Origin: Axinella damicornis
Lineage: Eukaryota; Porifera; Demospongiae; Axinellida; Axinellidae
Assembly (NCBI GenBank): GCA_963931865.1
Contig: OZ007517.1
Coordinates: forward strand, 2,980,164-3,044,163
Direction of reading: 5' to 3'
Length of the DNA: 64,000 nt
Shown here: positions 52,726 through 63,972 of the stretch, piece after piece
Layout of the letters: the number at the start of each line of letters is the position of its first letter
Position numbering within the stretch: position 1 is the stretch's first letter
Program-made: the position numbers and the translations under genes
Notes under the pieces: generated by a model
Databases searched by the model: none
What the model was told of the DNA's origin: nothing
What the model saw: the letters and a program-made list of their open reading frames with translations, nothing else

Positions 52726-55700
52726 ATTTAGGGGTGAAATTTCCCCTCCTAAAGGCCGTGAAATGAACACTGTCCGTATGTATCTCTTTCATAGAACAAT
52801 GGACCATCCCAACCTCTGCAAATTCATTGGAGCTACAGTTAAGGATCTGACTGCCGACCTGACTATCGTCAGCGAATACTGCCCCAAGGGTAGCCTCAAT
52901 GATGTGCTGCAGAATGATGACATTCCCCTCAATTGGGGTTTCCGGTTCTCGTTTGCAACTGATATTGCCGGAGGGATGGCTTACCTGCAAGCCAAGCGGG
53001 TGTACCATGGCAGACTGACTTCATCTAACTGTGTTATTGATGACAGATGGGTACTAAAGATCTCAGGTGGGTTGAATGTTTGACTTGATGGTACGGGTAC
53101 ACCAAGTTCTCAATGATCTTGTTTGCAAATGATAATACAAGTACACAAAATTAATGTGGTAGTTCTACCTTCAAAGATTTGGAAACCGAGTTCTCAAACG
53201 TTCACTCAGTGAAACAAAACAATTATCATTTAAGTGGTTTTTCTACGTAATAATAGACTATTATCACAAAGTAAGTAAACTAAATGAAGGTTCTTTTACC
53301 TTCAAGTGAAAACAAACAAACCTTACAACCTTTGTTCGTGCACAGACTAGGCACAGAGTTGTTTCATAAACTGCACAGACACGTGAAGAACACTATTGTA
53401 AGCATGTGCACATAAAATGTGACAATATAGCATGCGCACCGGCAGATAGTATAAAGTAGTTACGTGCAAAAATCGCACAAAAGAGTGTGTTCTGAAGTAC
53501 ATGTTGTGATGAGTATACGTTGTTAGGAAAAAAAACATTAGTCAGTGGAAACCAATGCTCACCAATCATGCAATGGCAGTGGCTTCGCTGGGCTTCTGCT
53601 CTGCGGAAGTTGCTTATTGTTCTCTATCATGTGACGCATACACACAGATTATGGCCTGCCATCGTTCCGAGTCCAGAACCAGAACAAGCTCTCTGAGGGC
53701 TACAGTGACAGTAGGGCTCGTAGTGCAATGTTGAAAATCTACATGCCCAGTGAAGTAAGGGGAATACCCAAACGTTCACCAGCGCCCACCACTGATGTGT
53801 ACAGGTGAGATACCAATGACCAATCAAAAGCAGGTGTAAAGTGTATAACCACGTACACAGTAAATGCCAGCCAGAACTCATACTCGCGATCTTTAGACAT
53901 AATAATTACAGATCTCCCACAGCAAGTATGTAGTATTCTATAGAAATTGGTTCTTGGACTTTGACGGTAGTTTGCAAACAAATTTTATTTTGCAACGTTT
54001 CGATCACTGTCTTGTGATCTTCTTCAGGCTTACACCGTCTTGTGATCTTCTTCAGGTAAGCCTGAAGAAGATCACAAGACGGTGATCGAAACGTTGCAAA
54101 ATAAAATTTGTTTGCGAACTACCGTCAAAGTCCAAGAACCAATTTCTTGCGGAGTACGGTAACATGACGCTAAAGTATGTAGTACGTAGTTACTATGCAG
54201 ACCATGTCACAAGCAGGTCACTATATTATGTGCACAGCATTGTATACTATATCTAATCCTACATCTATAAAACCTACAATATAATAGTTCTATACTACAC
54301 GGTACGCATTAATCTGATATACCACTTGGTTAACCAATCAGATTGGTACTACACTTTTTTCTCGAGGTACTGCTGTAATAGAAAGCTGATTGGCGAATAC
54401 TTCGCTTAGTAACGCCGTTGCAGAACCTGGTTGCTAGGCAGCCTATACAGCTTACCTTCAGTTGTAGGGTTGGAAAAGGGAGCACGGCTGAAGCGGAGAA
54501 AGCGACTGCCTCCAAAGTAAGTGTCACGAGCGGATACACCGTAGACGAGCTGCTCGCAAGCGCTGTTGTGATGTACATAGCTACGCTCTGGTTCCAAACC
54601 TGTACCGAACCAGGACCGACAACCACAGCCACGCCTATTGCGTGAAGCGACGCTCGTGCCATGCCGTGACCGTGGCCCGAGTCGCTCGCTAGTGCTTGCT
54701 ACCAACCGTGCCTGCTGCGTGTCGAGGACGCTCCAAGTTTCACCAACGCATCCAACAGCAACACTAAGAAAACCACTGTGATGTAGCTAGCTAAGATGTA
54801 GGATTAATCTGTGATAGGATGGTCTACTGTGGTATTTTGGATTAATAGCACTCGCAATGCAGTCAGGAAGTAAATAGCACTCGGCTTCGCCTCGTGCTAT
54901 TTTACACTTCCTGACTGCATTGCTCGTACTATTAATCCCAAATACCACAGTGGACCAAGGATAATTAAAACGGAACGTGGATTGGAAACGGCAATATAAA
55001 ATTGCTACGTAATCCGCGTTGCGCTTACTTTGTGTTAGGTTATCTTGACCAAGGAAGCACCCAGAGAGATGAAACAACTTGCTACCGATGCTTGTGTTGT
55101 TACTGCATGAGGCTATTGAGTTTCTTTGCCCTCGTAAGAACGGAAGCTTGGTACGCAGCCTCTCTGTCATTAAATTGGGCCTGTGACACGTGATTACTTG
55201 TGTTAGGTTATCTCGACTAAGAAAACACTTAGCGATATGAAACTACTTGCTGTCAATGCTTCTGTGGTTGCTGCATTAGGCTATTGAGTTTCAGGAAGAA
55301 GTCTGATCTGGGAGCGAGGCTAACGCCAGCGTGCGCAACACGGATTGTGACATCATTTGTATTGCCGTTTCCAATCCACATTCCGTTTTAATTATCCTTG
55401 AGTGGACCATCCTATTACATATACAAATACCCTTCACCCTCCAATACCTCCAGCTATGCCATCATCCTGCTGGAAATTGCTACTAGAATGGACCCTTTTA
55501 GTGTAAGTTCACATTGTCAACCAGTCAGAAATTATACCGGTATAATATTATGAATTGCAACGATCTATATGCCCGTACAGGAGGGCCTGTTTCTAGATGC
55601 AAACTGGAAGCCAAAAGTGAACCTCTCTGACCTCAGTGAGAATGGCTGCCCCTGCCCACAAGAGTACCTGGATGTGAGATGTAGCTCATAACTGTTGTTC

Positions 55701-58700
55701 TAATCGGGATTTGGGAGTTGCCATAGGAAGAACAGGTTCCACAGGTGTCCACTGATGGTTTTGTCTTGTGCAGCCAACTCAATAGGATGCTGAGTTGGCT
55801 GAACAGCAGGTCATACTAAGTCTTATGACAACAAATATTCTAATGATTAATTGTGCTGTGATTTCTCTTCCCACCCTCAGCTGATCCATCGCTGCTGGTC
55901 CCATTTGCCCTCCTCTCGCCCCACCTTTGATCATCTTAAGAAGATCCTTTGCCGCATCAACCCTAACAGGGAGAGCCCCGTTGACATGATGATGATCATG
56001 GTCAGTATACTCCTCATATCCTGATACTCATACTGGCACGTATGGTAGGCAAACTCCAGGGTACGTAGCTACATACATACTATTGCATGAGTGGGAGCTA
56101 TATAGGGCAGTACGGGAAATATTCGGGTATCTAGGCTGACAGTGATTGTGAGTAGGGCCAATACCAAAAGGAGTGCACATGCAATACATTCCGAGGAGCC
56201 GAAGCGTTGTCTTAAAAAGTCCACCTTCAGTCTTATCCATTGGCTTTAGCAGAAAAAAAACAGCTGGCAACATCCAATGCTGTCTTGGGTGGGTTTATGC
56301 CCCAATCTCATTAGAGACATTTCAGCTTCTCGTGGAACTGATATCCGTTATCCATTCAGTGTTAAGTTAGTCAAGTAATGCGTGCATGTACGTACATTTG
56401 TGTAAGCAGGGGCACTGTACAGCAGCACACAGCTATCACTTAAAAATGTTACAAGTTGAGTCCCAATTAGGGTCTGAACGATTAGTTGACCAATTAGCTG
56501 AACTCAGGCTGTAGAATATATTTCTCACACGTCAACTGACTAGTTGAGAGGGCCATGCAGCATTACTCCACAGCATATAGAGGTGCTGTATAATCTTTTG
56601 ATGTCAGTGGCGTCGGTGAAGTGATTTGTGCTGTGTACAGCTAGTTGAGAGGGCCATGCAGCATTACTCCACAGCATGTAGAGGTGCTGTATAATCTTTC
56701 GATGTCAGTGACGTCGGTGAAGTGATTTGTGCTGTGTACAGCAAGTTGAGAGGGCCATGCAGCACTACTCCACAGCATGTAGAGGTGCTGTATAATCTTT
56801 CGATGTCAGTGACGTCGGTGAAGTGATTTGTGCTGTGTACAGCAAGTTGAGAGGGCCATGCAGCACTACTCCACAGCATGTAGAGGTGCTGTATTATCTT
56901 TTGATGTCAGTGGCGTCGGTGAAGTGATTTGTGCTGTGTACAGCTAGTAATAACACTCCGTCATTCCTCAGTTAGTAATCGATTAGCCAATTAGTAGTCA
57001 ATTAGCCTACTAGTAGAAATCTATTAGTTCACTAAGGTTAACTGATCCACTAAGCCTGGTCTAATCCTCTGAATGTCATTGGAGCCCTACTCCCAATCAC
57101 CATTGTTTCAGCAATATGCCTTAGATAATTACAGCAGCTGAACTAGTACTGCTAAGTCAATTTTAAATATCTGACTTCAGATGGAGAAATACTCTAAACA
57201 TTTGGAAGTCCTGGTTGCTGAAAGGACACAAGAACTGATTGCAGAGCAACAGAAGACCGCCACTCTGCTTTACAGTAAGCAACAAGACACTGTACTAGCC
57301 TCATTCCCAGGAGAGCCTGGGAACGAGGCTAACACTGCACAAGTATGCATCAATAGATACAAGTGTGTGATCTTGCCCTGTGTTTGCAGGCATGCTTCCC
57401 AGGACGGTTGCTGATGACCTGAAACAAGGCAAGCCAGCCCCTGCCACCAGCTTCCACTCCGCCACAGTCTTCTTCAGGTACAGTCATTGTACCTAGCTCG
57501 CTAGCCTCATTCCCAGACCCGAGAGCCTGGGAACGAGGCTACTAACTTGCATACCACTTTTCATAGTTATCGTTTTGGTTCAGGCACAATAAGAAAGCAC
57601 AGACACACTATCTACTACCGGTATCTGTGAAGAATGTGAAAGCGAAATCTATAATCATGATCGTGCACGATGACGACAGCTAACACTTCACATACTGTTT
57701 ATTTTTTTCCAGTGACATTGTTGGCTTCACCATCCTGGCAAGCACCAGCACACCAATGCAGGTTGTCCAGCTGCTGAATGAACTCTACTCCATTTACGAT
57801 GACATTCTGGACCAATTTGACGTCTACAAAGTGGAGACCATTGGGGATGCCTGTACGTAGGCTGCAGTTATGTGTACTTGTACAATCATGTACGTACTTC
57901 GGGGCAGTGATAGCTAGTGTTCCTGCATAGAATACGTCAATCTCTATTTGAACGAAAGTGTAGCTACAGCTTATTCAACTGTGAGTATCACTGATTTATT
58001 GTGCATGTCGCTCAGGCTGGAACAATAGCACAATTATATGGGGGTTCCCTGTTTAATACGCACTAGTCTTGATTAGTAGTACCCACTATTAATTGTGTAT
58101 CCGTTGCATTGCATAAAGTAAAATATATTCGAATGCAAGTAATTTTTCTACCTCCTAACAGACATGGTGGTGTCTGGCATTCCAAAGGCGAATGGAGATC
58201 GCCACGCCGGGGAGGTAGCCAGCATGGCCCTCCAGTTGGTGTCTGCCTGTGAGAAGTTCAAGATCCCTCATCGTCCCAACACCAAACTGGAGATTCGAGC
58301 CGGGATACACTCTGGTCCGGTATGTGCAGGAGTTGTGGGGCTCAAGATGCCACGTTACTGCCTCTTTGGGGACACTGTGAACACTGCATCACGGATGGAA
58401 ACCACTTGTGAAGGTCAGTCCTACTTCTTGACACAAGTTAATAGGAGACTCCTTTCTTCTTCTTTGTAAGTTTACAAAACAAAAAGTGCCTAATAGAGCA
58501 CTTACCCCATGCACTGTTTGCGAAATGCTAGATGCGGACTTATACAAACATGCTGGCTTGACACCACCGGGCTAAGAGCAAAACCTTGCTTTTTGTGTTC
58601 GTACAACTCTTGTCGGTGAAGTATTTAGGTACACATTTTCATTTGTGACTTATAATGGTGCACAAAAAGGCTGGAAGTGTTTCTAATTCACTCAAACTGG

Positions 58701-59430
58701 TTGTTTTGTGTCCACAAACATACTGACGGATGTAGCAATCATTCTACCCTTGCTGTGCATGTGTATGCACGGGGTAATTATGTAGTCGCAACATCACATC
58801 AGCTACTGTAGCTAATTCTGTGACTATGTTTCTTTTTATTTGGACAGCCATGAAGATTCAGTGCAGTGATGCCGCATACGCACTTCTGAAAAAGCTGGGA
58901 CGGTTCAGATTGGAGTGCCGCGGAAATATTAGTGTCAAGGTAATTTCCGCATAATTGATATTGATTTCTGGGGTTTGAGGTAGAACAGTTTTCTTGCTCA
59001 AAACCCCAAATCCCTATATAATTCTCAATCTCTCACCATTCACACTTCACAAAAACTCGCAGCTCACAATCGTTACAGTAGTAGACGTGTGGAAGGGTTC
59101 CTGAATCCTGGGTCATCTGAACCAGGTCCCTATCTGATACTGTTACAAATTACCTCATTGCAGGGCAAGGGGTCGATGCTCACTTGGTGGCTACTGGGCG
59201 AGGATGATGCAAAAGATTGTCTGGACCATACCAAATACCGTGACCAGAGGCTTATAGTGAAGGAGCCACCTAATAAGCCATCATTGTCGGAGATTGTCAA
59301 AGACTCTACAGGAAGAGCTACTGGTGGCATGAGTTCTAAGAAACTTTCCCGAGAACCCTCCGTGGACGGCAGTCTCATGGGGCAGAACGTCATGCTACCA
59401 GGGTGTGTTGTGATTGAAGAGCTGAATTAG
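47774..59430 (+). CDS. Receptor (membrane) guanylate cyclase with short Cys-rich ectodomain
   Basis: Twenty-one exons, 2706 nt, 901 aa: 47774-47818, 48092-48203, 49704-49827, 50186-50309, 50442-50649, 50729-50892, 51568-51640, 51918-51932, 52005-52134, 52539-52625, 52795-53066, 53648-53804, 55454-55502, 55581-55673, 55881-56000, 57181-57274, 57390-57477, 57713-57852, 58162-58413, 58848-58939, 59164-59430. Order: signal peptide (1-15), a roughly 220-aa ectodomain with 19 Cys, transmembrane helix (about 237-259), kinase-homology domain with VAIKK near 340, HGRLTSSNC in place of HRD and DYG near 452, a dimerisation helix, and a class III cyclase domain. Catalytic residues are in place: metal-binding Asp653 and Asp697, guanine-selecting Glu693 and Cys765, Asn772 and Arg776. 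It should make cGMP on ligand binding. The ectodomain is about half the length of the usual ANF-binding fold and not recognisably that fold. The ligand is unknown. Confidence 0.93.
49344..49620. mobile_element. 277-bp inverted-repeat element in intron 2 of the guanylate cyclase
   Basis: Ends CAAGGGGGTGACACTCCCAT and ATGGGAGTGTCACCCCCTTG; the arms continue through GTAGTCAGAGCTGCGACCGG and its inverse. The interior repeats CTTGACCGCTTGACCGC several times. It stops 83 bp before exon 3. Confidence 0.9.
51673..51786. repeat. 40-bp repeat carrying RFX X-box-like palindromes
   Basis: The perfect palindrome GTTGCCATGGCAAC occurs at 51693-51706, 51733-51746 and 51773-51786 (exact 40-bp period), with a variant at 51673-51686. 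It fits the X-box consensus bound by RFX factors. Location: guanylate cyclase intron 7. Confidence 0.85.
52680..52723. repeat. 44-base poly-G tract
   Basis: An uninterrupted G run in the intron before guanylate cyclase exon 11. The true length is likely uncertain because of sequencing slippage. Confidence 0.9.
53943..54146. mobile_element. About 204-bp fold-back element
   Basis: Arms from GAAATTGGTTCTTGGACTTT to its inverse. The centre has a duplicated CTTGTGATCTTCTTCAGG block. Contains ATCGAAACGTTGC. Confidence 0.9.
54811..55418. mobile_element. Composite inverted-repeat element of about 610 bp
   Basis: The outer end GATAGGATGGTC pairs with GACCATCCTAT-type sequence near 55416. An inner palindrome lies at 54815-54955. 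A second inverted pair, AATTAAAACGGAA...GGCAATA, lies at 54960-55000 and 55355-55398. A direct repeat (GTTAGGTTATCT...) occurs at 55035 and 55204. In guanylate cyclase intron 12. Confidence 0.75.
56542..56945. repeat. 101-bp tandem repeat, four units
   Basis: Units start AGTTGAGAGGGCCATGCAGC and include GATGTCAGTGRCGTCGGTGA; identity is very high. In guanylate cyclase intron 15. Confidence 0.93.
57296..57331. mobile_element. Minimal 36-bp copy of the MITE
   Basis: Only the two termini remain: TAGCCTCATTCCCAGG then CCTGGGAACGAGGCTA. It is flanked by ACACTGTAC and ACACTGCAC. Confidence 0.85.
57502..57541. mobile_element. Minimal 40-bp copy of the MITE
   Basis: TAGCCTCATTCCCAGACC to GCCTGGGAACGAGGCTA. 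It starts 25 bp after the end of guanylate cyclase exon 17. Confidence 0.85.
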
Positions 59431-60107
59431 TTTATCTCTGTGACCTTTTGTGTTCCTTCTGTGCAAACGAATCACTTTTCTACTTATGTATAACTATACA
59501 ATGACCTTGTATGGCAGCCCACACACTTTATTTTTGTAGTCATCATGCAGTCATACTGTGCGCATTATTATATATGCTGCATTGTATTTCACTTTCATGA
59601 ATTTCTGTATCCTGACGTATCCATATTTGCATGATTGGACCAAGATTTTGTAGCACAATCATTGCATGTGCTGCATACAGTAACTGTACGTGTTGTTGTT
59701 CTCAATATCAGCTACCAACATAACTACATTATAACATCCCACACTTGCAATGCTCCCTCGTACTTTAATTCCCATGCTCCACCCCCGGCCCATGCACTCC
59801 AATGCTCCACCCTATAGCCTCTCAATGCCCCATCCCTCCCTATATATGCTCCACGTACCCTCCCAGTGCTCCATCCCGATATGCTCCACCCCTCCCTATG
59901 CTCCACCCTCCCCATGCTCCACCCTCCCCTGCACTAATTACCCTCGCCTTCACAGCACATACAAGTTTAAATTTTATTATCGTAGCTATAGTACGGCTAC
60001 ATATTATGTATGTCATATAAAAACGAAACAGAAAACATTGCTGCATCCGTGTTCTAGGAACTAAAAGTAATGTACAAAATTTAGTAATTGTTTCCACAAA
60101 TTTATCA
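59431..60107. other. Tail-to-tail intergenic region
   Basis: Holds the 3' ends of two convergent genes. No clear AATAAA was found on either strand at close range. A 20-bp-class minisatellite built on ATGCTCCACCC occupies 59750-59935. No further gene was seen. Confidence 0.6.
59750..59935. repeat. ATGCTCCACCC minisatellite
   Basis: Nine or more imperfect 16-24-bp units with the core ATGCTCCACCC. Pro/Ser/His-rich frames here are artefacts. Confidence 0.85.
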
Positions 60108-63100
60108 TCAAACGGTGAAGAGCTCAAACTCCTTTGGTTTCTTCATCCACTGTCCGCAACCACTAAGCTTGAATGCTTCCTTCGCCGCTTCTTTGGCATC
60201 TTGGTACTCCCTGGCCTTCTGTTTGCTGTGGTGGTATGTATCTTCGGATCGTAAATGTTGCGTCTGCCGTATGAGACTTGAAAACTCCATATAGAGGCTA
60301 CTTTTGGACAGCCGAGAGGGGCAATTTTCTTCGCATTTCCCAATCAGAGGATCGATCATCTCAAAACCACCTCCGCAGTACCAATTGAAGGTGACAGCAT
60401 CTCGTCCAGGATCAGTGCCGGATCGATAATCCTCATTGTACTTCATCGGGACAAACAGTTTGGGTTCATTTCGAAGGTACAACTGGGGAAGGCCATGTGT
60501 GCTGGCCAGGCGGGTGAAGAACGCTCTCATGAGGTGGTCATCGGTGCTCATTCCCCGAGCTCCAACAGTGATAGAGCTGATGTATACTGGGTGCATAAAC
60601 TGGCTGAGCAGTGCCCCCTGAATACCGGTCACGTTCCACATGGCAATCTTATCACTGCACGACATACAGAGCAGAGGACGTCCGTGGCTCATGATTGCCG
60701 CCATGTCTTGCTCCGTGAACTCTGAATCGGTGCTGGTGGGGATAGTTTCGAGAGATTCACCTTGCTTCGCACGAAGGTTGCTGTGCCTCCTTTGGTGAGA
60801 AACATACCTGCCACTCGGTGCACTAGAGGCTTCAAAAACACGGGCATCTCCGCACGGAATTGTGCTGACAAAAAGGTGGAGGGAGAGGGAGCTGTGGAGT
60901 TGTAACTTGCCCCCAACGACGCTGAAAATGTTGCCATGGCCACTGAACGCTCTGTTCACTTGTGAGTAGAGGAACTTGAGGAGGGCTCTTCTTGCAGTCA
61001 CGACTGCGTGCGAATCATGCAGAACGTGGCCATTCATGCACACGTGCAAACTGTCCATGCACGTACACCCAGAGCCAAGTGCCACCACAACACTGCTCTT
61101 GATGTTATCATTCTCGCACAGAAGAAATCCGGCAATGATTTGAAATTTTGCAAAGAGCGCCTCCTGTCCGTTCTCCGCGCAGATAAGCAGGGCTTGCTGC
61201 TTGCACTTCGCTGCAATTACATCCCCTTCAGGCCAGTTAAAAATGTTAATTAAAGGTGCCCCCTCACTTGGCAGCATGAACTCATGTGGTAACTGTGATA
61301 GCTTGAGAAACTCTGGGGGATACACTGTCAGTATTGGAACAGCCTCAGGGGTATTGCCAAGAGCCCTACCAAGAAGGGTATCTTCCCAACCTATATAAGG
61401 AAAAGCATTAATCTTGGAGTAGCCTCCTTCTCAGGCCCCGCCCAGCTATTCGTTGCTTGCATGCAGTACGGAATAGCGGGGTGAGCCTTGTATGTTTCCT
61501 CACATGAGCATTATGTAATCGACAAATGGCCAAATTTTCAGAACAAAAAAGTGAAGTGTTGAATATTGTTCAACCAACTACACGTTCAACGCTTGGTGTG
61601 TATGACAGATACACGCTAGCCAGACACGTGGCAAGTTACCTGGTACCTTAGTTCTTCTTGCTGTTCTGAGCCCCAGATCGCCCACATTCAATTAAGTCCT
61701 TTCTACCATCTTTCCACACTCAACATCACCAGGCCCTTTGCATTCTTTTGTGCAACCAAAAGCGGTGCGCAGGCCTGGGAATGAGGCTAATCTTGGAGGT
61801 TATGGTGTTCCCCTCCTCCTTCCCCCCCTCCCCCCCTCCCCCCTCCCCCCTCCCCCCTCCCCCCTCCTCCTTCCCTCCCCTCCCCCCTCCTCCTTCCCTC
61901 CCCTCCCCCCTCCCCCCTCCTCCTTCTCTCCCCTCCCCCCTCCCCCCTCCTCCTTCCCTCCCCTCCCCCCTCCCCCCTCCCCCTCCCCCCCTCCCCCTTC
62001 CCCCCTCCCCTCACACCCAACATTCCCCTTACTTACCAATCAGCTCAGCCTGGTTGGTGGGCGGAGTGAACTCGGGATCGTTCATCAGTTCATCAGCCGA
62101 AGGAGCATTGGCTAGGTTGTCCTGACCCAGGATGGCCGTGATGGCTGCATCGAGATCATACCTCACTTCTACCAGTACACGCTTGAGTTTGTCCTCGGAG
62201 TGGTTGGGAAACAGCATCGTGAGGTCTTGTAGCTGTCTACCTTCGTCCCTTTGCAGTGGTGAGAAAGCATTGTGTTCAGGAGGAGCTGCTTGCTGTGCAT
62301 GTCGGCTGCCTCGTACTGTACTGGCGCTTCCTTGACCTTCGGTGATGTTCCGTGGGGTCCGAATGTCAACCCTGGGTTGGCTAGCCGGGAAAGAAGGATG
62401 GTAGTTGCTTGGTTGCTGTTCTTGGTGTCTGGCACCACTGCTGCCGCCTGTACTGATCCCTCCTTGTGATCTTTGCTTGTTGGACCGATAATCATTGGAG
62501 GCTGGTGTGCTAGCGTGTTTCGGATTGGATTGATATTCCTGCCATTCATTTTGCTGTTTCTGCCCTGAGGTAGATGATTTTTGATCACGCTGGAGGCCCT
62601 CCATGGACGGAGGTTCACTGAAGAACTCTCCATCTCTGTGGAGTACGTCTTTCAGGCTGTCACCACTAATGAAACCCATAGCCTGGGGTGGGGTGAGAGG
62701 GTGAGGGGGAGGAGAGGGAAGAGGGAGAGAAGGGAGGGGACAGAGAGGAGGGAGGGGGGAGGGGAGGGAGAGGAGGGAGGGGACAGAGAGGAGGGAGATG
62801 GGAGGGGAGGGAGAGGAGGGAGGGAAGAACGGAGAGAATGGACGAAAGGGAGGGGTGGTGTGAGGGAAGTGGGGAAGAGGAGGGGGCAAGAGTGAGGATG
62901 TCTGTATACCTTTTTAGCCTCATTCCCAGGCTTTTCCCACCTCTAGTTGGATTACAAAGACCTGGGAATTAGGCTACAGTGCCGCTACACCAGAGTATTG
63001 AATGATCAGCCATTGTGCATGTATGACAATGCTCAATTCAGTGCCAGCAATTTCTCAGTGGGGTCAGTGTGGTAGGTGCCCTGGACATACCTCAACTGGT

Positions 63101-63201
63101 AGACGGACATCATCCCGGAACAGACCGAGCTCTTTGAAGAAGTTCACAAGCTTGTCCTTGCGCAGCAAGTGGGAGGCGTACACACACTGAGGGAGTGTGT
63201 G

Positions 63202-63281
<80 letters not shown>

Positions 63282-63867
63282 TGTGTGTGTGTGTGTGGGT
63301 GTGTTAAACCTAGAAAGAGTAGCCTCGTTCCCAGGCTCCCTCCAGCACCATGATGAAAAGTACAGATGTGATGAAAAGTACAGAGTACTTTTCATCGCCA
63401 TGCAGGGGAGAGCTTTGGAACACAAGGCTGCAGAAACAGCACTCTTGCCCATTGGGTGACTGAAGTGCCATTTCTGCCAAAAATGGTCAATGAACCAAGC
63501 TGCTATTGGGAATACGTTGCACTAGGTATGGGTATGTGAATGAGATATGAAGCTGGGAATTGTGCCATTGTGGTCAGCATAAACAGAGCTATACCAACAT
63601 TTTATGGATGCTACGATATATCAGGAGCGCATGAGCCGCCGAAGGTGGCTCATGCGCTCCTGATATATCGTAGCATCCATAAAATGTTGGTGTTTCTATG
63701 GTGATGATGTCACCACATACACAACGATTACTTGACGGCATCCCTACTGCATTTTTAACCAGTGTGTTACCCTTATTCTGAGGTTGAAGATGAGAGAGTG
63801 TGGAGTAGGTGGTTCCTCGTCATTCACTGATTCCAGGACTGAGTAGGAAAATTCCTCCAGAGTACGG
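60108..63867 (-). CDS. CUE domain plus ADAR/ADAD-type adenosine deaminase domain protein, probably catalytically dead (5'-partial)
   Basis: Four exons seen: 63771-63867, 63091-63186, 62037-62682, 60108-61390; the 5' end lies beyond the window. The long last exon encodes an editase (A_deamin) domain with [44 protein letters not shown] and a C-terminal WYCGGG block. The zinc ligands (His of HAV, Cys of PCGDAR, Cys of SCSDK) are kept, but the catalytic HAE is HAV: the codon at 61002-61004 is GTC (Val). This matches the inactive ADAD (TENR-like) branch rather than active ADARs. The preceding exon has a Ser/Gln-rich low-complexity stretch and then a CUE-like ubiquitin-binding domain (62122-62235; MLFP near its start). 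The two upstream exons (about 64 aa) are not recognised. No double-stranded-RNA-binding domain is visible in the part present. It is tail-to-tail with the guanylate cyclase. Confidence 0.85.
61420..61789. mobile_element. Longer MITE-family element (370 bp)
   Basis: The left end TAGCCTCCTTCTCAGGCC and right end GGCCTGGGAATGAGGCTA enclose a non-palindromic interior. Located in the last intron of the deaminase gene. Confidence 0.65.
61810..62015. repeat. Long polypyrimidine tract (plus strand)
   Basis: About 200 bases of CCCCTCC/CCTTCC units. In the minus-sense transcript this is GA-rich and lies in the intron just downstream of the CUE exon. Confidence 0.9.
62122..62235 (-). other. CUE-like domain within the deaminase gene
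   Basis: About 38 residues with the CUE pattern: a [10 protein letters not shown] start (the MFP-like motif), a central acidic/basic helix, then [11 protein letters not shown] as the third helix with the di-hydrophobic end. CUE domains bind monoubiquitin. Assignment rests on motif spacing only. Confidence 0.7.
62690..62890. repeat. Long polypurine tract (plus strand)
   Basis: GGGAGGGGAGGGAG-type sequence interrupted by ACAGAGAGG. In the transcript it is a CU-rich tract ending at the 3' splice site of the CUE exon (62682). Confidence 0.9.
62915..62976. mobile_element. MITE copy of the TTCCCAGG family
   Basis: TAGCCTCATTCCCAGGC to GACCTGGGAATTAGGCTA, 62 bp, in an intron of the deaminase gene. 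Confidence 0.85.
63200..63305. repeat. TG microsatellite of about 105 bp
   Basis: (TG)n with a few GG interruptions, starting 14 bp from the acceptor of the 63091-63186 exon. In the transcript it acts as a CA-rich tract just upstream of the splice site. Confidence 0.93.
63320..63430. mobile_element. MITE copy of the TTCCCAGG family (degraded right end)
   Basis: Begins TAGCCTCGTTCCCAGGC and ends near ACACAAGGCTG; carries an inner AAAAGTACAGA repeat and its inverse. Confidence 0.75.
63592..63692. mobile_element. 100-bp perfect hairpin
   Basis: Arms of about 46 bp, e.g. GGATGCTACGATATATCAGG and its inverse, around a GCCGAAGG loop. Intronic in the deaminase gene. Confidence 0.92.
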
Positions 63868-63929
63868 CTGCAAGGGAAAGTGCACAGGGGTAGCAGAGGA
63901 AGGAGGGAAGGAAGGTACGAAGGAGTGAA

Positions 63930-63972
63930 AGGGGGATGGGGAGGGGGGGAGGGGGGGGGGGGGGGGGGGAGA
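63930..63972. repeat. G-rich tract at window end
   Basis: GGGGAGGGGGG followed by a G run of about 20, then GAAGGAGGG. Low complexity; no gene evidence. Confidence 0.85.

Noticed and set aside
61738..62125. Pro/Ser-rich frames on the plus strand
   Set aside because: Translation of a polypyrimidine tract overlapping a real minus-strand exon.
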